The translations under genes and the position numbers were made by a program. From Enterococcus aquimarinus (lineage in GTDB: Bacteria; Bacillota; Bacilli; Lactobacillales; Enterococcaceae): a stretch of DNA of 64,000 bases. Where the stretch lies: contig NZ_JXKD01000002.1 in assembly GCF_001885765.1 (NCBI RefSeq), positions 186,001 through 250,000 on the forward strand, given 5' to 3'. The notes beneath the pieces are model-generated. The model was not told where the DNA came from. It did not search any database and saw nothing but the letters and a program-made list of their open reading frames with translations. Within the stretch, counting starts at the first letter, position 1. Every line of letters begins with the position of its first letter. Positions 45,215 through 54,107 of the stretch are shown here, one piece after another.

Positions 45215-46495
45215 TTAAGCGACCTCCTTAAAGGCATTTGTTCGTCTAAATTGCCACAGCGCAATCCCGATTACGAAAACTGAAAGTAAAATCGTCAGAG
45301 CCGCAGCGAGCGCGTATTGACTGTTTTGCATCGTTAATTTGTAAATCCACGATACTAAAATATCCGTTCCACCGGCAGTCGAGCCAGGCACAGCCGGTCC
45401 ACCACCATTAAATAAGTAAATAATATTAAAGTTATTAAAGTTAAACGTGTATTGCGTAATCAAAATCGGTGCCATTGCATAGAGTAATAATGGTAAAGTA
45501 ATTTTTCTGAATTGTTGTAAGGCAGTTGCGCCATCAATGGTTGATGCTTCATATAAATCATCGGGAATCGACTGTAGCGTACCGGTCGTCACAATAAAAA
45601 TATAAGGAAACCCAAGCCATGCTTGAATCATCAGTAACGCAAGTCTTGTCCAATTGGCATCGGTCATCCAAGGAATTGGCGCAATATGGAAGAAATTTAA
45701 GATTGAATTATTGATCGCTCCAAAACTATCATTGAACATACCACCAAAAATTAAGATCGTGACAAAACCTGGAACCGCCCACGGTAACACAAGCATCGTG
45801 CGGAAAAACTTTTTGAAACGAATTTTTTTCTGATGAACGACAACGGCCAATAAAATTCCGAGACTGACTTGGAGCGTCGAAGCGACTAGTGTCCAAACAA
45901 CCGTCCAACCAAATACATTAATAAATGTCGCCCGCCAAATATCGACCGTAAAGATTTGCTTGAAGGTCTCTAAGCCAACCCAATCGGCTAAATTCGCTGG
46001 TGCAGAGTGGTATAAGTCATAATTGGTAAAGGCCAACGCGATACTGAATAAGATTGGAAAGATAACTGAAAAGACAAGTAAAATAAAGGCCGGACTACTG
46101 AGTAAATACGGATAGCCTTCCGCAAGTAATGCATGGTAACTTTCTTTAATTGAGTTGACTCGTAGATGTTGGTCAATCATTTCGCCATTTTTATACGCGT
46201 CACGTAAATTAAGATAGTAAAAAAACAACCCAAAAGTCAGGATAATGAGTGCTACTAATCCTTCTGCCAGTAAGAAAATCGAATTATCACGGGGTACTTC
46301 GGTTCCTAAGGTAAAGAGTCCCCAAAATCCCATATTGAATAAATCCGCAAAAACAAATACATATAAAATGGATAGACCTAGAAATAAGCAACCTTTAATC
46401 TTTTGTCGATTATAAAATTGACCTATTCCGGGAATAATCGATAACAATGCCGCTTTCTTGGCATGAGAGATGCCATTTTTAATCGTGCTCTCCAT
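45215..46495 (-). CDS. ganP: sugar ABC transporter permease, MalF/GanP type
   Basis: Permease, 426 residues, about eight helices. The N terminus has an extra membrane segment pair (SIIPGIGQFYNRQKIKG motif, as in GanP/MalF of Firmicutes). The EAA loop is SIPDDLYEASTIDGATALQQFRKITLPLL (about 335). ATG 46495 follows AAAGGAGGG. Second gene of the operon, with a hairpin between it and ganS. Confidence 0.92.
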   Translation of the reverse strand: MESTIKNGISHAKKAALLSIIPGIGQFYNRQKIKGCLFLGLSILYVFVFADLFNMGFWGLFTLGTEVPRDNSIFLLAEGLVALIILTFGLFFYYLNLRDAYKNGEMIDQHLRVNSIKESYHALLAEGYPYLLSSPAFILLVFSVIFPILFSIALAFTNYDLYHSAPANLADWVGLETFKQIFTVDIWRATFINVFGWTVVWTLVASTLQVSLGILLAVVVHQKKIRFKKFFRTMLVLPWAVPGFVTILIFGGMFNDSFGAINNSILNFFHIAPIPWMTDANWTRLALLMIQAWLGFPYIFIVTTGTLQSIPDDLYEASTIDGATALQQFRKITLPLLLYAMAPILITQYTFNFNNFNIIYLFNGGGPAVPGSTAGGTDILVSWIYKLTMQNSQYALAAALTILLSVFVIGIALWQFRRTNAFKEVA

Positions 46496-46516
46496 AAAGC
46501 ACCCTCCTTTTATTTT

Positions 46517-46543
46517 AAAAAGACGGCAAAAGCGCCGCCTTTT
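46517..46543 (-). promoter_or_regulatory. intercistronic hairpin between ganS and ganP
   Basis: AAAAAGACGGC/GCCGCCTTTT around a short loop; on the minus strand AAAAGGCGGC pairs with GCCGTCTTTTT (one G-U). It has the look of a leaky terminator or RNA-stabilising stem that would favour expression of the binding protein over the permeases. Confidence 0.6.
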
Positions 46544-46560
46544 CCTTGATTCCTATCCGC

Positions 46561-47829
46561 TTAGTTTCCAGTCGCTGCAACTGCTGCTTTGATCTGATCG
46601 ACTGCTTGCGGTAAGACTTCACTTGGTACGCCTTTACCAGTTGCGATCGTTTGTAATGCCGCATCAACAGGTTCCCATACAGAGTTCATTGCGGTAATTC
46701 CTGGTGTTAACACTGCATGCTGTGATTGAACAGAAACAGCTAACGCACTTGGGCTTTCTTGAATGATTGGATCTTCTGATAAAGAAGCCACTGCTGGTAC
46801 TTCTAATGTTTTCTCATAACGTACAGCGGAATTTTCAGCATTCGCAATATATTCTACAAATTGTTGAGCAAGTTCGGTGTTTTTAGAATAACTGCTGACA
46901 TTATAGCTTTTCACGCCGATAAATGACCCCATATGTTCGCCGTTACTTAAAAGAGGTAATTCTGTGACACCATAGTCAATTCCCGCATCTTTATAAGGCG
47001 CAAGATTCCACGGACCAGAAATAACTGCTGCTGCTTTGCCTTCTGTAAATAAAGAATCTAATACGTTAATTCCTTGTTCGCCGATGATACCGGTTGGGAA
47101 AACGCCAGATTTATAAAATTCTTGGATGTATTCTGCTCCTTCAATCGCACCAGGACTCGCCAAGCCGATATCGTCTGCTTGGTAATTTCCTTCAGCATCT
47201 TGTCCGAAAACATAACCACCGTAAGCACTCATCACCCCTTGGGCATAGTACAATTGATCCCATAATGCCAATAACCCATACGAATCTTTTGTCAGAACGC
47301 CTTTTGAATACTCTAACCATTCATCGGTTGATTTTGGTAATTCTTCTTCTGAGATTAAGGCTTTGTTATAGTATAAAATTTGTGTTTCCACTGCTTTTGG
47401 TAATCCATAAACGACACCATCGACGATTTGTGATTGCATGGCAGATTGTGTGTACAATTCTTTTACGGCATCGCTCACATCTAACGGTGCTAATAATCCT
47501 TCTGTTACAGCTGTTCCGATTTGGTCTCCTGGGATCGTAATCACGTCAGCCCCAGTTCCTGCTGGTCCGTCTAAACGTAAGTCTTCAATTTGACCTGCAA
47601 GTGCTTTTTCAACGACTTTAATTGTTACGTCGTTTTCTTCTTCAAATTTCTTAACGGCTTCTTCAATACCCGCTTTCTTATCTTGATCTTCCCAGACAAG
47701 TAAATCGTACTCTTCATTATTATTTTTCTTGCTACTTGTTTGGGTGCCTGTTTCCGCTTCTCCGGGACCACATGCTGCCAAACCAAATGCTAACGTACTA
47801 AAAAATAAACATTGAACTAATTTTTTCAT
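46561..47829 (-). CDS. ganS: galacto-oligosaccharide-binding lipoprotein
   Basis: Extracellular substrate-binding lipoprotein of a carbohydrate ABC importer (CUT1), 422 residues. Lipoprotein signal with lipobox LAAC (Cys20); the mature part follows the MalE-like fold: YDLLVWEDQDKKAGIEEAVKKFE, GADVITIPGDQIGTAVTEGLLAPL, and GKAAAVISGPWNLAPYKDAGI. ATG 47829 follows AAAGGAGGAG. First gene of the operon, behind a promoter with LacI-type operator and cre. Assignment to galacto-oligosaccharides rests on the GH42 gene in the operon. Confidence 0.92.
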   Translation of the reverse strand: MKKLVQCLFFSTLAFGLAACGPGEAETGTQTSSKKNNNEEYDLLVWEDQDKKAGIEEAVKKFEEENDVTIKVVEKALAGQIEDLRLDGPAGTGADVITIPGDQIGTAVTEGLLAPLDVSDAVKELYTQSAMQSQIVDGVVYGLPKAVETQILYYNKALISEEELPKSTDEWLEYSKGVLTKDSYGLLALWDQLYYAQGVMSAYGGYVFGQDAEGNYQADDIGLASPGAIEGAEYIQEFYKSGVFPTGIIGEQGINVLDSLFTEGKAAAVISGPWNLAPYKDAGIDYGVTELPLLSNGEHMGSFIGVKSYNVSSYSKNTELAQQFVEYIANAENSAVRYEKTLEVPAVASLSEDPIIQESPSALAVSVQSQHAVLTPGITAMNSVWEPVDAALQTIATGKGVPSEVLPQAVDQIKAAVAATGN

Positions 47830-47849
47830 AATAAATGCTCCTCCTTTTA

Positions 47850-47865
47850 TTGAAAACGCTATCTA
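47850..47865 (-). promoter_or_regulatory. catabolite response element (cre) in the ganS leader
   Basis: TTGAAAACGCTATCTA fits the consensus WTGNAANCGNWNNCAW with one mismatch. It lies just downstream of the -10, where CcpA binding would block transcription when glucose is present. Confidence 0.65.
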
Positions 47866-47872
47866 CACCTAT

Positions 47873-47901
47873 ATAGTAAATTAATTTATCTAATTTGTAA
47901 A
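47873..47901 (-). promoter_or_regulatory. promoter and operator of the ganSPQA operon
   Basis: Minus strand: -35 TTTACA (47901-47896), 17-base spacer, -10 TACTAT (47878-47873). The operator AGTAAATTAATTTATCT (47875-47891) lies over the spacer and -10 and shares the half-site AGTAAAT with the second operator near ganR. Confidence 0.72.
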
Positions 47902-47999
47902 TGATTTTTACCAAAAATATTAATTTTTTTAACTGAATCAGTGTTGAAAACAGCTGTTAATCGCTCTATACCAAGCTTTTTACCCTAAAAATAATTTTA

Positions 48000-48038
48000 A
48001 GTAAATTTATTTACTAAAATCGATATATACGCTATACT
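48000..48038 (+). promoter_or_regulatory. promoter and autoregulatory operator of ganR
   Basis: The perfect palindrome AGTAAAT-TT-ATTTACT (48000-48015) covers the -35 TTTACT (48010-48015); 17 bases later is the -10 TATACT (48033-48038). Same half-site as the operon operator. Confidence 0.75.
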
Positions 48039-48055
48039 AGTTGCGAGGTGATATT

Positions 48056-49054
48056 ATGGTGACCATAAAAAAAATCGCAGAAGAAGCAGGGTTTTCGCAA
48101 GCAACCGTCTCCCGCTTGTTGAAAGGTGATAGTACATTATCCGTTGGCGAAGAAACGAGAAAAACGATTATTAATACCGCCCTTTCGTTAGGCTATGACC
48201 GTTCTAAAATCAAAACAACGATTGAGAAAATTGCGTTGCTTTTTTGGATCACAAATCAAGAAGAACTGCAAGATTTGTACTTTCATCAATTACGTTTATC
48301 CATCGAAAAATATGCGCAAGAAAATAATTTGGATATTGTAACCCTTAAACATGAAGATGGCATCGAGAGCTTACCGAAACAGATTTCAGGTTTTATCGGC
48401 GTTGGTTTTTTTTCAAGTGAGGAAACGAAACAACTGAAAGCGCGTTGTAGTAATGGTGTCTTCTTAGAAATGAATTTAGAACCTGAACTATTTGATACCA
48501 TCAAACCCGATACCGATCAAATGACCCGTCATGCGATTGACTTGTTTTTGCAAAAAGGCTATCACAAAATTGGATTTATCGGCGGAGCCTATCACAATCC
48601 TGACCTTGATCGCGATGAGGAAGATACACGTGAAACCACTTTTCGCCACTACTTAGCCAAAAAAGGCACACTCGATGAACGCTATATTGTTTCAGGTGGC
48701 AAATTTACCGTCAACCAAGGCTATGAATTAACGAAATCAATGATTCAAAACCTCGATGGTCAGTTACCGGAATGTATTTTTATTGCTTCAGACACGATTG
48801 CGGTCGGTGCCTTACAAGCTTTCAATGAAGCAGGGATTGTGATTCCCGATCGACTAGAACTGATTAGTATTAATGACAACGAAATTGCGAAATTTGTTTC
48901 GCCGCCATTAACGACTTTCCGGATTGATGTGGAAGAATTGGCACAAACGGCGATTGATATGTTAGTCAATCAATTGATTTATCCGCGCGACATCACCAAA
49001 ACCGTCTTAGTCGGTGCCAAATTGATTGAACGAAAAAGCTTTTCTGTGAAGTAA
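48056..49054 (+). CDS. ganR: LacI-family repressor of the galactosidase operon
   Basis: LacI/GalR-family repressor, 332 residues. The N-terminal HTH reads MVTIKKIAEEAGFSQATVSRLLKGD (1-25), and a periplasmic-binding-like sensor fold follows with YHKIGFIGGAYHNPD, CIFIASDTIAVGALQAFNEAGI and ISINDNEIAKFVSPPLTTFRID. I chose ATG 48056 because GAGGTG precedes it and the HTH begins there; the frame to 48041 adds five unrelated residues. Divergent from ganS with matching operators on both promoters, so it represses the operon and itself; the inducer is probably galactose or a galactobiose-type sugar. Confidence 0.9.
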   Translation: MVTIKKIAEEAGFSQATVSRLLKGDSTLSVGEETRKTIINTALSLGYDRSKIKTTIEKIALLFWITNQEELQDLYFHQLRLSIEKYAQENNLDIVTLKHEDGIESLPKQISGFIGVGFFSSEETKQLKARCSNGVFLEMNLEPELFDTIKPDTDQMTRHAIDLFLQKGYHKIGFIGGAYHNPDLDRDEEDTRETTFRHYLAKKGTLDERYIVSGGKFTVNQGYELTKSMIQNLDGQLPECIFIASDTIAVGALQAFNEAGIVIPDRLELISINDNEIAKFVSPPLTTFRIDVEELAQTAIDMLVNQLIYPRDITKTVLVGAKLIERKSFSVK

Positions 49055-49096
49055 AAAAAACTTCGAACCCTGATCTGAAAGGGTTCGAAGTTTTTT
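49055..49096. terminator. bidirectional terminator between ganR and recQ
   Basis: Perfect 16-base arms (AAAAAACTTCGAACCC type, 49055-49070 and 49081-49096) with a 10-base loop; T runs on both sides. Confidence 0.9.
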
Positions 49097-49099
49097 GGT

Positions 49100-50851
49100 T
49101 TATTTTTCATGCTTTAATAATGCTAAAAAGGCTGCACCATATTTCTCTAATTTATTTTGGCCAACCCCTTTGATTTCAAGAAATTCTAAGGTACTTTGAG
49201 GTTGTTTTTCTGCTAATTCTTTTAAGGTCTGATCAGAAAAAATGATATACGGTGGTAACTGTTGTTCCTGCGCGATTTCTAAACGCAGCGTCCGTAATTT
49301 TTCAAAAAGAGCATCGTCCGCTACAATTTGTTTGACGATATTTTGCTTACGTGAAACCGTCGCTTGACCTAAGAGTACTTGGATCCCTTTTTCTGAAATA
49401 GATAATGTCGGAAACTGGCCTTCTGAAGGTGTGAGATACCCTTCAGCCGTTAAATAATCGATTAGCCCTACTAAATCTTTTTGGGTCCAACCTTTCATTA
49501 AGCCATAAGTCGGCAATTGCTCAAAGCGCCATTGTTTGACTTTTTGATCGCTTGAGCCCATTAAAACTTTGGCAACTAACGATTTCCCAAAACGCTGATT
49601 CATCCGTTTGACACACGACAAGACTTTTTGTGTTTCAACGGTAATATCGACGACTTCCCGTTCATCAAGACAATTACTACATTGTCCGCAATCTTGAGGA
49701 TCTTTTTCACCGAAATAACGTAAAATGTAGCGTTGTAAACACATTTGAGTATGGGCATATTGATTCATTTCTTGCAGTTTGACGTGCTCGCTTTGGCGGT
49801 ACGTAATATCCGATTCCGATTGTTCAATAAAAAATTGTTGGATTTGAATATCTTGGGCGCCATAAAGTAAGATGGCTTCACTCGGTAAACCATCGCGTCC
49901 GGCTCGGCCTGCTTCTTGGTAATACGATTCGATATTTCCAGGCATTTGGGCATGAATCACAAAGCGCACATTACTTTTATTAATCCCCATCCCGAACGCA
50001 TTCGTTGCGACAATCACTTGCAGACGATCAAATAAAAAGTCCTCTTGATTGCTTGAACGCTCTGCTTCACTGAGCCCTGCATGGTAGCGTCCGACTTTTA
50101 TCTGTTGGTGTTGTAGTAAATGATAGAGCCGGTCGACTTCTTTACGCGTACTTGCATAAATAATTCCTGACTGGTCTTTATTTAAGCGTAAGTATTCTAA
50201 GAGATAGACGTCTTTTTGATTTTTAGCAACTTGAAACGATAAATTTTCGCGTGCAAAACCTGTTGTGACTTCATTCTCAGCTGGAATCCCGAGTCGGTGA
50301 CAAATATCTTGGGCTACTTGAGGCGTTGCGGTGGCAGTCAAGGCGACAATCGGTGGTTTTTGGTCAAACTGTTGAATCGTTTCAGCCACTTTTAAGTAAC
50401 TAGGACGAAAATCATGACCCCACTGTGAAATACAATGCGCCTCATCGACGGCAAGTAAACTTAAATCAACGTAACGTAGCATTTCTTGAAAATCAAAACT
50501 CGCTAAACGCTCCGGCGCAACATATAACAGCTTGATCTCGCCTTGTCCAACTTGACGGAAACGTTGATTTGTTTCTTCTTGGGTTAACGTACTATTGATA
50601 TACGTTGCGGGAATCCCCATCTCATTCAGCTGATCGACTTGATCTTTCATTAACGAGATCAAAGGAGAAATCACTAAGGTCAAGCCGTCTAGCATTAACG
50701 AAGGGAGTTGATAACAAACCGACTTCCCTCCACCAGTTGGCATGATCCCTAACACGTTCTCATGGTTTAATATTTTATCAATAATGGTTTCTTGTCCGGG
50801 GCGAAACTCCGCGTAACCAAATTTTTCTGCGAGTAATTGTTGCTTATTAAT
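49100..50851 (-). CDS. recQ: RecQ ATP-dependent DNA helicase
   Basis: Superfamily 2 3'-5' helicase for recombination repair, about 583 residues. Motif I is MPTGGGKSVCYQLP, motif II is VDEAHCISQWGHDFR, and motif VI is YYQEAGRAGRDGLPS. The zinc-binding RecQ domain has CGQCSNC and related Cys, then a winged-helix region, and a C-terminal HRDC domain (about 510-583). The start is odd: no ATG, GTG or TTG lies at the right distance from the strong AAAGGAGG at about 50867-50860, but ATT 50851 does (8 bases) and gives NKQQLLAEKFGY as expected for RecQ. GTG 50872 has no site and lies upstream of the ribosome-site sequence. Confidence 0.93.
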   Translation of the reverse strand: MNKQQLLAEKFGYAEFRPGQETIIDKILNHENVLGIMPTGGGKSVCYQLPSLMLDGLTLVISPLISLMKDQVDQLNEMGIPATYINSTLTQEETNQRFRQVGQGEIKLLYVAPERLASFDFQEMLRYVDLSLLAVDEAHCISQWGHDFRPSYLKVAETIQQFDQKPPIVALTATATPQVAQDICHRLGIPAENEVTTGFARENLSFQVAKNQKDVYLLEYLRLNKDQSGIIYASTRKEVDRLYHLLQHQQIKVGRYHAGLSEAERSSNQEDFLFDRLQVIVATNAFGMGINKSNVRFVIHAQMPGNIESYYQEAGRAGRDGLPSEAILLYGAQDIQIQQFFIEQSESDITYRQSEHVKLQEMNQYAHTQMCLQRYILRYFGEKDPQDCGQCSNCLDEREVVDITVETQKVLSCVKRMNQRFGKSLVAKVLMGSSDQKVKQWRFEQLPTYGLMKGWTQKDLVGLIDYLTAEGYLTPSEGQFPTLSISEKGIQVLLGQATVSRKQNIVKQIVADDALFEKLRTLRLEIAQEQQLPPYIIFSDQTLKELAEKQPQSTLEFLEIKGVGQNKLEKYGAAFLALLKHEK

Positions 50852-50886
50852 ACGAATGGCCTCCTTTAACACTTGAAAAGCATCGA

Positions 50887-52812
50887 TTAAAATCGATCAA
50901 AGTTCTGATACAAGTATAACAAATCTTCACTCTCTTGTTTGAGTTTTTCCCCAATATTCGTTTCAGCCACTTTTTTGCGACTATCAACTTGTTCGACGAC
51001 TCGTAAAACAGAAACGATATCCGTCCCATTTTCGACGGCATCTTCAATGGACGTAAACGGTTGATGAGCAGCCAGTAACATGCCATAACTATTGGAGAGT
51101 AGCGTATAGCCTGCGATACCTGTTTTCTTTTGGTAAGCTTTAGCAAAACCACCGTCGATTACCAACATTCGTTTATTCGCCTTCATCGGGCTTTCTCCTT
51201 GTTTTTCTTTGACGGGAGTATGGCCGTTAATAATATGTCCAGTCTTTGGTAAGCCGAAAGAAACTAAAATTTCTTCACAAATTTTTTCCTCATTGCGTAA
51301 AGAATAATAGGCATTTTTTTCTTCTATATGACTTTTTTTATCGGTGATATAATAGCGTTCAAAAGTGGTCATCGCTTTTTTACCGAATAAGGAAGAATTT
51401 TCACCGGCCCATAAATACCACATTAAATCCGTCGCAAAGTCATCTGTTACTTTTGGCTTGGCGTAGCATTTTTCGACTTGTTCTTGATAAAAATCGAGTA
51501 ACGCTTTCCCTGCATAACTGTGATTATCGATGCGTAAGGACTTAAAATCGCCATTATCGTGTAACGGGACACACCCATGTAGCAATAAATTATTGTTATA
51601 GCACAAATACATTTGTCCTTTTTCATATAAGAAATCCATATGCCGCTTCAATTTTTCAGAATCTTGATAACTTGTCAATAATTGGTGCAACAAGCACGTT
51701 TCTTCATTCGTTAATTGGCAAGGGGATGACGGATCAATCGTAGGTGCTTGGAATTGTTCTAATGGATACGTGCGGCCGTGCAGTTCAATCGTTTGCGCGT
51801 TATAATCAATTTTTTCTAATACGAGTCGATGAGCCATTTGAAATTCTGGTCGGCGATGAATTAACTGACCTTCTAATTTAAATTGTAAAATGGCACAGGC
51901 TTGTTGGACTTGATTGCAAATTTCTTGCTCCCGTAAAGAGACCTCGTCGGCTTCATCCATCACGGGATTAAAATGAGGTTGCACGGTGTAATATTGTTGG
52001 CTGTATTCAATTAACGGACGTAAATGAATGCCATAACTTTTTTCTAAAATGGCTAAGTTGCCATAACGCGCTTGGATGCGAATTAAATTGACGAGTGCGG
52101 GTAAAGAACCACCCATCGCAGCTAACCAAATAATATCATGGTTGCCCCACTGAATATCCACCGAATGCAGGCCAATCAAGCGTTCCATAATCGCATCAGG
52201 CTGGGGGCCTCTGTCATAGATATCGCCTACGACATGCAAATGATCAACGACGAGTCTTTGAATGGTTTCAGCCAATGCTTGAATAAGCCGAGGCGCTTGA
52301 TTTAACGCCACAATTTTTTCGACAATCGACGTATAATAATCTTGTTTATCGCTTTTTGTATCCAGTCCATTTAATAACTCTTCCATAATATACGCAAATT
52401 CTTTCGGAAATGCTTTGTGCATTTTAGAGCGCGTATATTTTTTACCTGCGTAGTCGGTCACTTGAACGAGTTGTAGAATTTTTTCATAATACCACTGATG
52501 TAGCGACGCCTTCGCACCAATCCGACTTTTTTCTAAAATAATTTTTTCTTTTGGGTAATAAATAAGGGTACATAAATCCGTAATATCCACCTGTGTCTCA
52601 TGCTTAAAACATTCTTCCACTTTGCCTCTAACACTTCCTGAGCCATTGCGTAAGACATGATTGAATGCTTCATATTCGCCGTGCACGTCACTGACAAAAT
52701 GCTCGGTTCCTTTTGGCAATCGTAATATCGCTTCTAAATTAATGATTTCCGTTAGAACATCTTCTTTTTCCGCAAACTTTTCTTTCAACAACTGATAATA
52801 TTTCTCCTTCAT
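50887..52812 (-). CDS. fbp: fructose-1,6-bisphosphatase, class III
   Basis: Gluconeogenic phosphatase of the Firmicutes-specific class III, 641 residues, full length. The metallophosphoesterase core is spread out as in the family: FVSDVHGEYEAFNHVLRNGSG (about 38-58), VVGDIYDRGPQPD (about 195), WGNHDIIWLAAMGG (about 220), and GHTPVKEKQGESP (about 540). It hydrolyses fructose 1,6-bisphosphate to fructose 6-phosphate. ATG 52812 follows AGAGGGGG. The recQ GTG/ATT region begins 15-36 bases past its stop, so recQ may be co-transcribed. Confidence 0.95.
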   Translation of the reverse strand: MKEKYYQLLKEKFAEKEDVLTEIINLEAILRLPKGTEHFVSDVHGEYEAFNHVLRNGSGSVRGKVEECFKHETQVDITDLCTLIYYPKEKIILEKSRIGAKASLHQWYYEKILQLVQVTDYAGKKYTRSKMHKAFPKEFAYIMEELLNGLDTKSDKQDYYTSIVEKIVALNQAPRLIQALAETIQRLVVDHLHVVGDIYDRGPQPDAIMERLIGLHSVDIQWGNHDIIWLAAMGGSLPALVNLIRIQARYGNLAILEKSYGIHLRPLIEYSQQYYTVQPHFNPVMDEADEVSLREQEICNQVQQACAILQFKLEGQLIHRRPEFQMAHRLVLEKIDYNAQTIELHGRTYPLEQFQAPTIDPSSPCQLTNEETCLLHQLLTSYQDSEKLKRHMDFLYEKGQMYLCYNNNLLLHGCVPLHDNGDFKSLRIDNHSYAGKALLDFYQEQVEKCYAKPKVTDDFATDLMWYLWAGENSSLFGKKAMTTFERYYITDKKSHIEEKNAYYSLRNEEKICEEILVSFGLPKTGHIINGHTPVKEKQGESPMKANKRMLVIDGGFAKAYQKKTGIAGYTLLSNSYGMLLAAHQPFTSIEDAVENGTDIVSVLRVVEQVDSRKKVAETNIGEKLKQESEDLLYLYQNFDRF

Positions 52813-52891
52813 TCACTTGCCCCCTCTGCCTTCGTTCTATCTAATATAGCAAATCCATTAAGCGGTGTATAGGTTCGACCAGACAAAAGTA

Positions 52892-52925
52892 AAAAGCCGC
52901 CCTTTATTTAAACAAGGCGACTTTT
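52892..52925 (-). terminator. terminator of the coiled-coil gene
   Basis: Arms AAAAGCCGCC and GGCGACTTTT (one mismatch). It is 16 bases past the stop at 52941 on the minus strand. Confidence 0.55.
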
Positions 52926-52940
52926 GGATTCCGATGTTTC

Positions 52941-53339
52941 TTATAGTTTATTGACTTTTTTTACAATTTCTCTAATTTCATGTAGGGCTTTTTTCTGTTC
53001 AAAATAGCTCTTCACACGGTTTTCATCACCGTCAATTTTACTTAATGTTTTATCTAATTTTTCAACTTCTTTATTGATCCCGTTAATCAGTGACTCTTCT
53101 CTTTCTAACTCATTCACCACAGCATCAATTTCGTGTTGTGCATCTTTTTCTTCTAATTTTTCAAGTTTGTGCTCCTTACGAATAATTGTTCTGATTTCGT
53201 GAAGGGCTTTTTCTTGCTCGATGAAATGCTTGATTTTACTGTCAGTTTCATCCATTTTGGCTAACGTCTGATCCAGTTTATCCATTTCCTTTTCAATTTC
53301 TCTGATTAACTTTTCTTCGCGTGCTGCTACATCTGTCAT
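52941..53339 (-). CDS. duplicated coiled-coil protein of unknown function
   Basis: Soluble, highly charged, predicted all-helical protein, 132 residues. It is made of two tandem copies of a roughly 55-residue unit: EEKLIREIEKEMDKLDQTLA with KIKHFIEQEKALHEIRTIIRK (about 8-55), and EESLINGINKEVEKLDKTLS with RVKSYFEQKKALHEIREIVKK (about 78-128). I chose ATG 53339 (MTDVAAREEK) with AAGGAGG upstream; the longer frame is unrelated. No recognised family; an antiparallel coiled-coil bundle is likely. Single gene. Confidence 0.72.
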   Translation of the reverse strand: MTDVAAREEKLIREIEKEMDKLDQTLAKMDETDSKIKHFIEQEKALHEIRTIIRKEHKLEKLEEKDAQHEIDAVVNELEREESLINGINKEVEKLDKTLSKIDGDENRVKSYFEQKKALHEIREIVKKVNKL

Positions 53340-53586
53340 ACTTTCTTCCTCCTTGTTTTTACTTTTTAACGACTCATACCATAAAAATAAGAATACCTGT
53401 AAGACTTTTGACAACTATAAAGCAGTGGAGAACGATATAATCTTTGGTTACCGTACTCCAATAATTAAATTATACCTCATCTTTTAAGAAAAATGAAATA
53501 AAAACCCTTTATAAACTCGGTTAGCCCTTAACCATATGAATATCTGTGAGGCGTTAGTTAATCTTCAAATGACGAGTCTAATAAAA

Positions 53587-53613
53587 AAGAAGGGAATCGA
53601 TCTCCCTTCTTCT
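53587..53613 (-). terminator. terminator of the PTS-nanE operon
   Basis: Arms AGAAGGGA and TCCCTTCT around ATCGATC, with a T run on the minus side, 16 bases past the EIIA stop. Confidence 0.8.
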
Positions 53614-53628
53614 TTATTGAACCTATTA

Positions 53629-54093
53629 TTATTTTACCTGAATAACCGCTTTTTCGTTGATTTCAACAACTTGATTTTCTTTTAAGACTTCCACTTGTTC
53701 ACCAGTCGTAAAGAGTAGCATTGACGTTGTGAATTTACCCGCTTCTTTCACTAACTCTAAATCCATCTCAGCTAAACGATCACCGGCTTTGACTTTTTGT
53801 CCTTCTGTCACAAAAGGTTTAAACCCTTTTCCTTTTAGCTCAACCGTATCAATCCCCAAATGAATCAGAATCTCACGACCATTTTTTTCTCTTAACCCGT
53901 AGGCATGGCCGGTTGGAAAAACAGTCACGATTTCGCCATCACAAGGTGCGACTACTTCGCCATTCGTCGGTTCAATCGCAAACCCATCGCCCATTATTTT
54001 TTTAGAAAAAACGGGATCTTTCACCATTTCTAGCGGCAATACTTTTCCTGCCATAAAAGCAACATACGTTTCTTTTCTTTTTAATCCAAACAA
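53629..54093 (-). CDS. PTS system EIIA component, glucose family
   Basis: Phospho-carrier EIIA of the Glc family, 154 residues. The active-site His is in EILIHLGIDTVELKGKGF (about residue 76), with the partner His in GHAYGLR. It passes phosphate from HPr to EIIB. The open frame has an ATG at 54099, but it is only two bases from GGAGG. TTG 54093 (MFGLKRKETYVAFM), 8 bases away, is the better start and the usual N terminus for the family. Last gene of the operon, 14 bases after EIICB. Confidence 0.88.
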   Translation of the reverse strand: MFGLKRKETYVAFMAGKVLPLEMVKDPVFSKKIMGDGFAIEPTNGEVVAPCDGEIVTVFPTGHAYGLREKNGREILIHLGIDTVELKGKGFKPFVTEGQKVKAGDRLAEMDLELVKEAGKFTTSMLLFTTGEQVEVLKENQVVEINEKAVIQVK

Positions 54094-54107
54094 GATCATT
54101 TCCTCCT

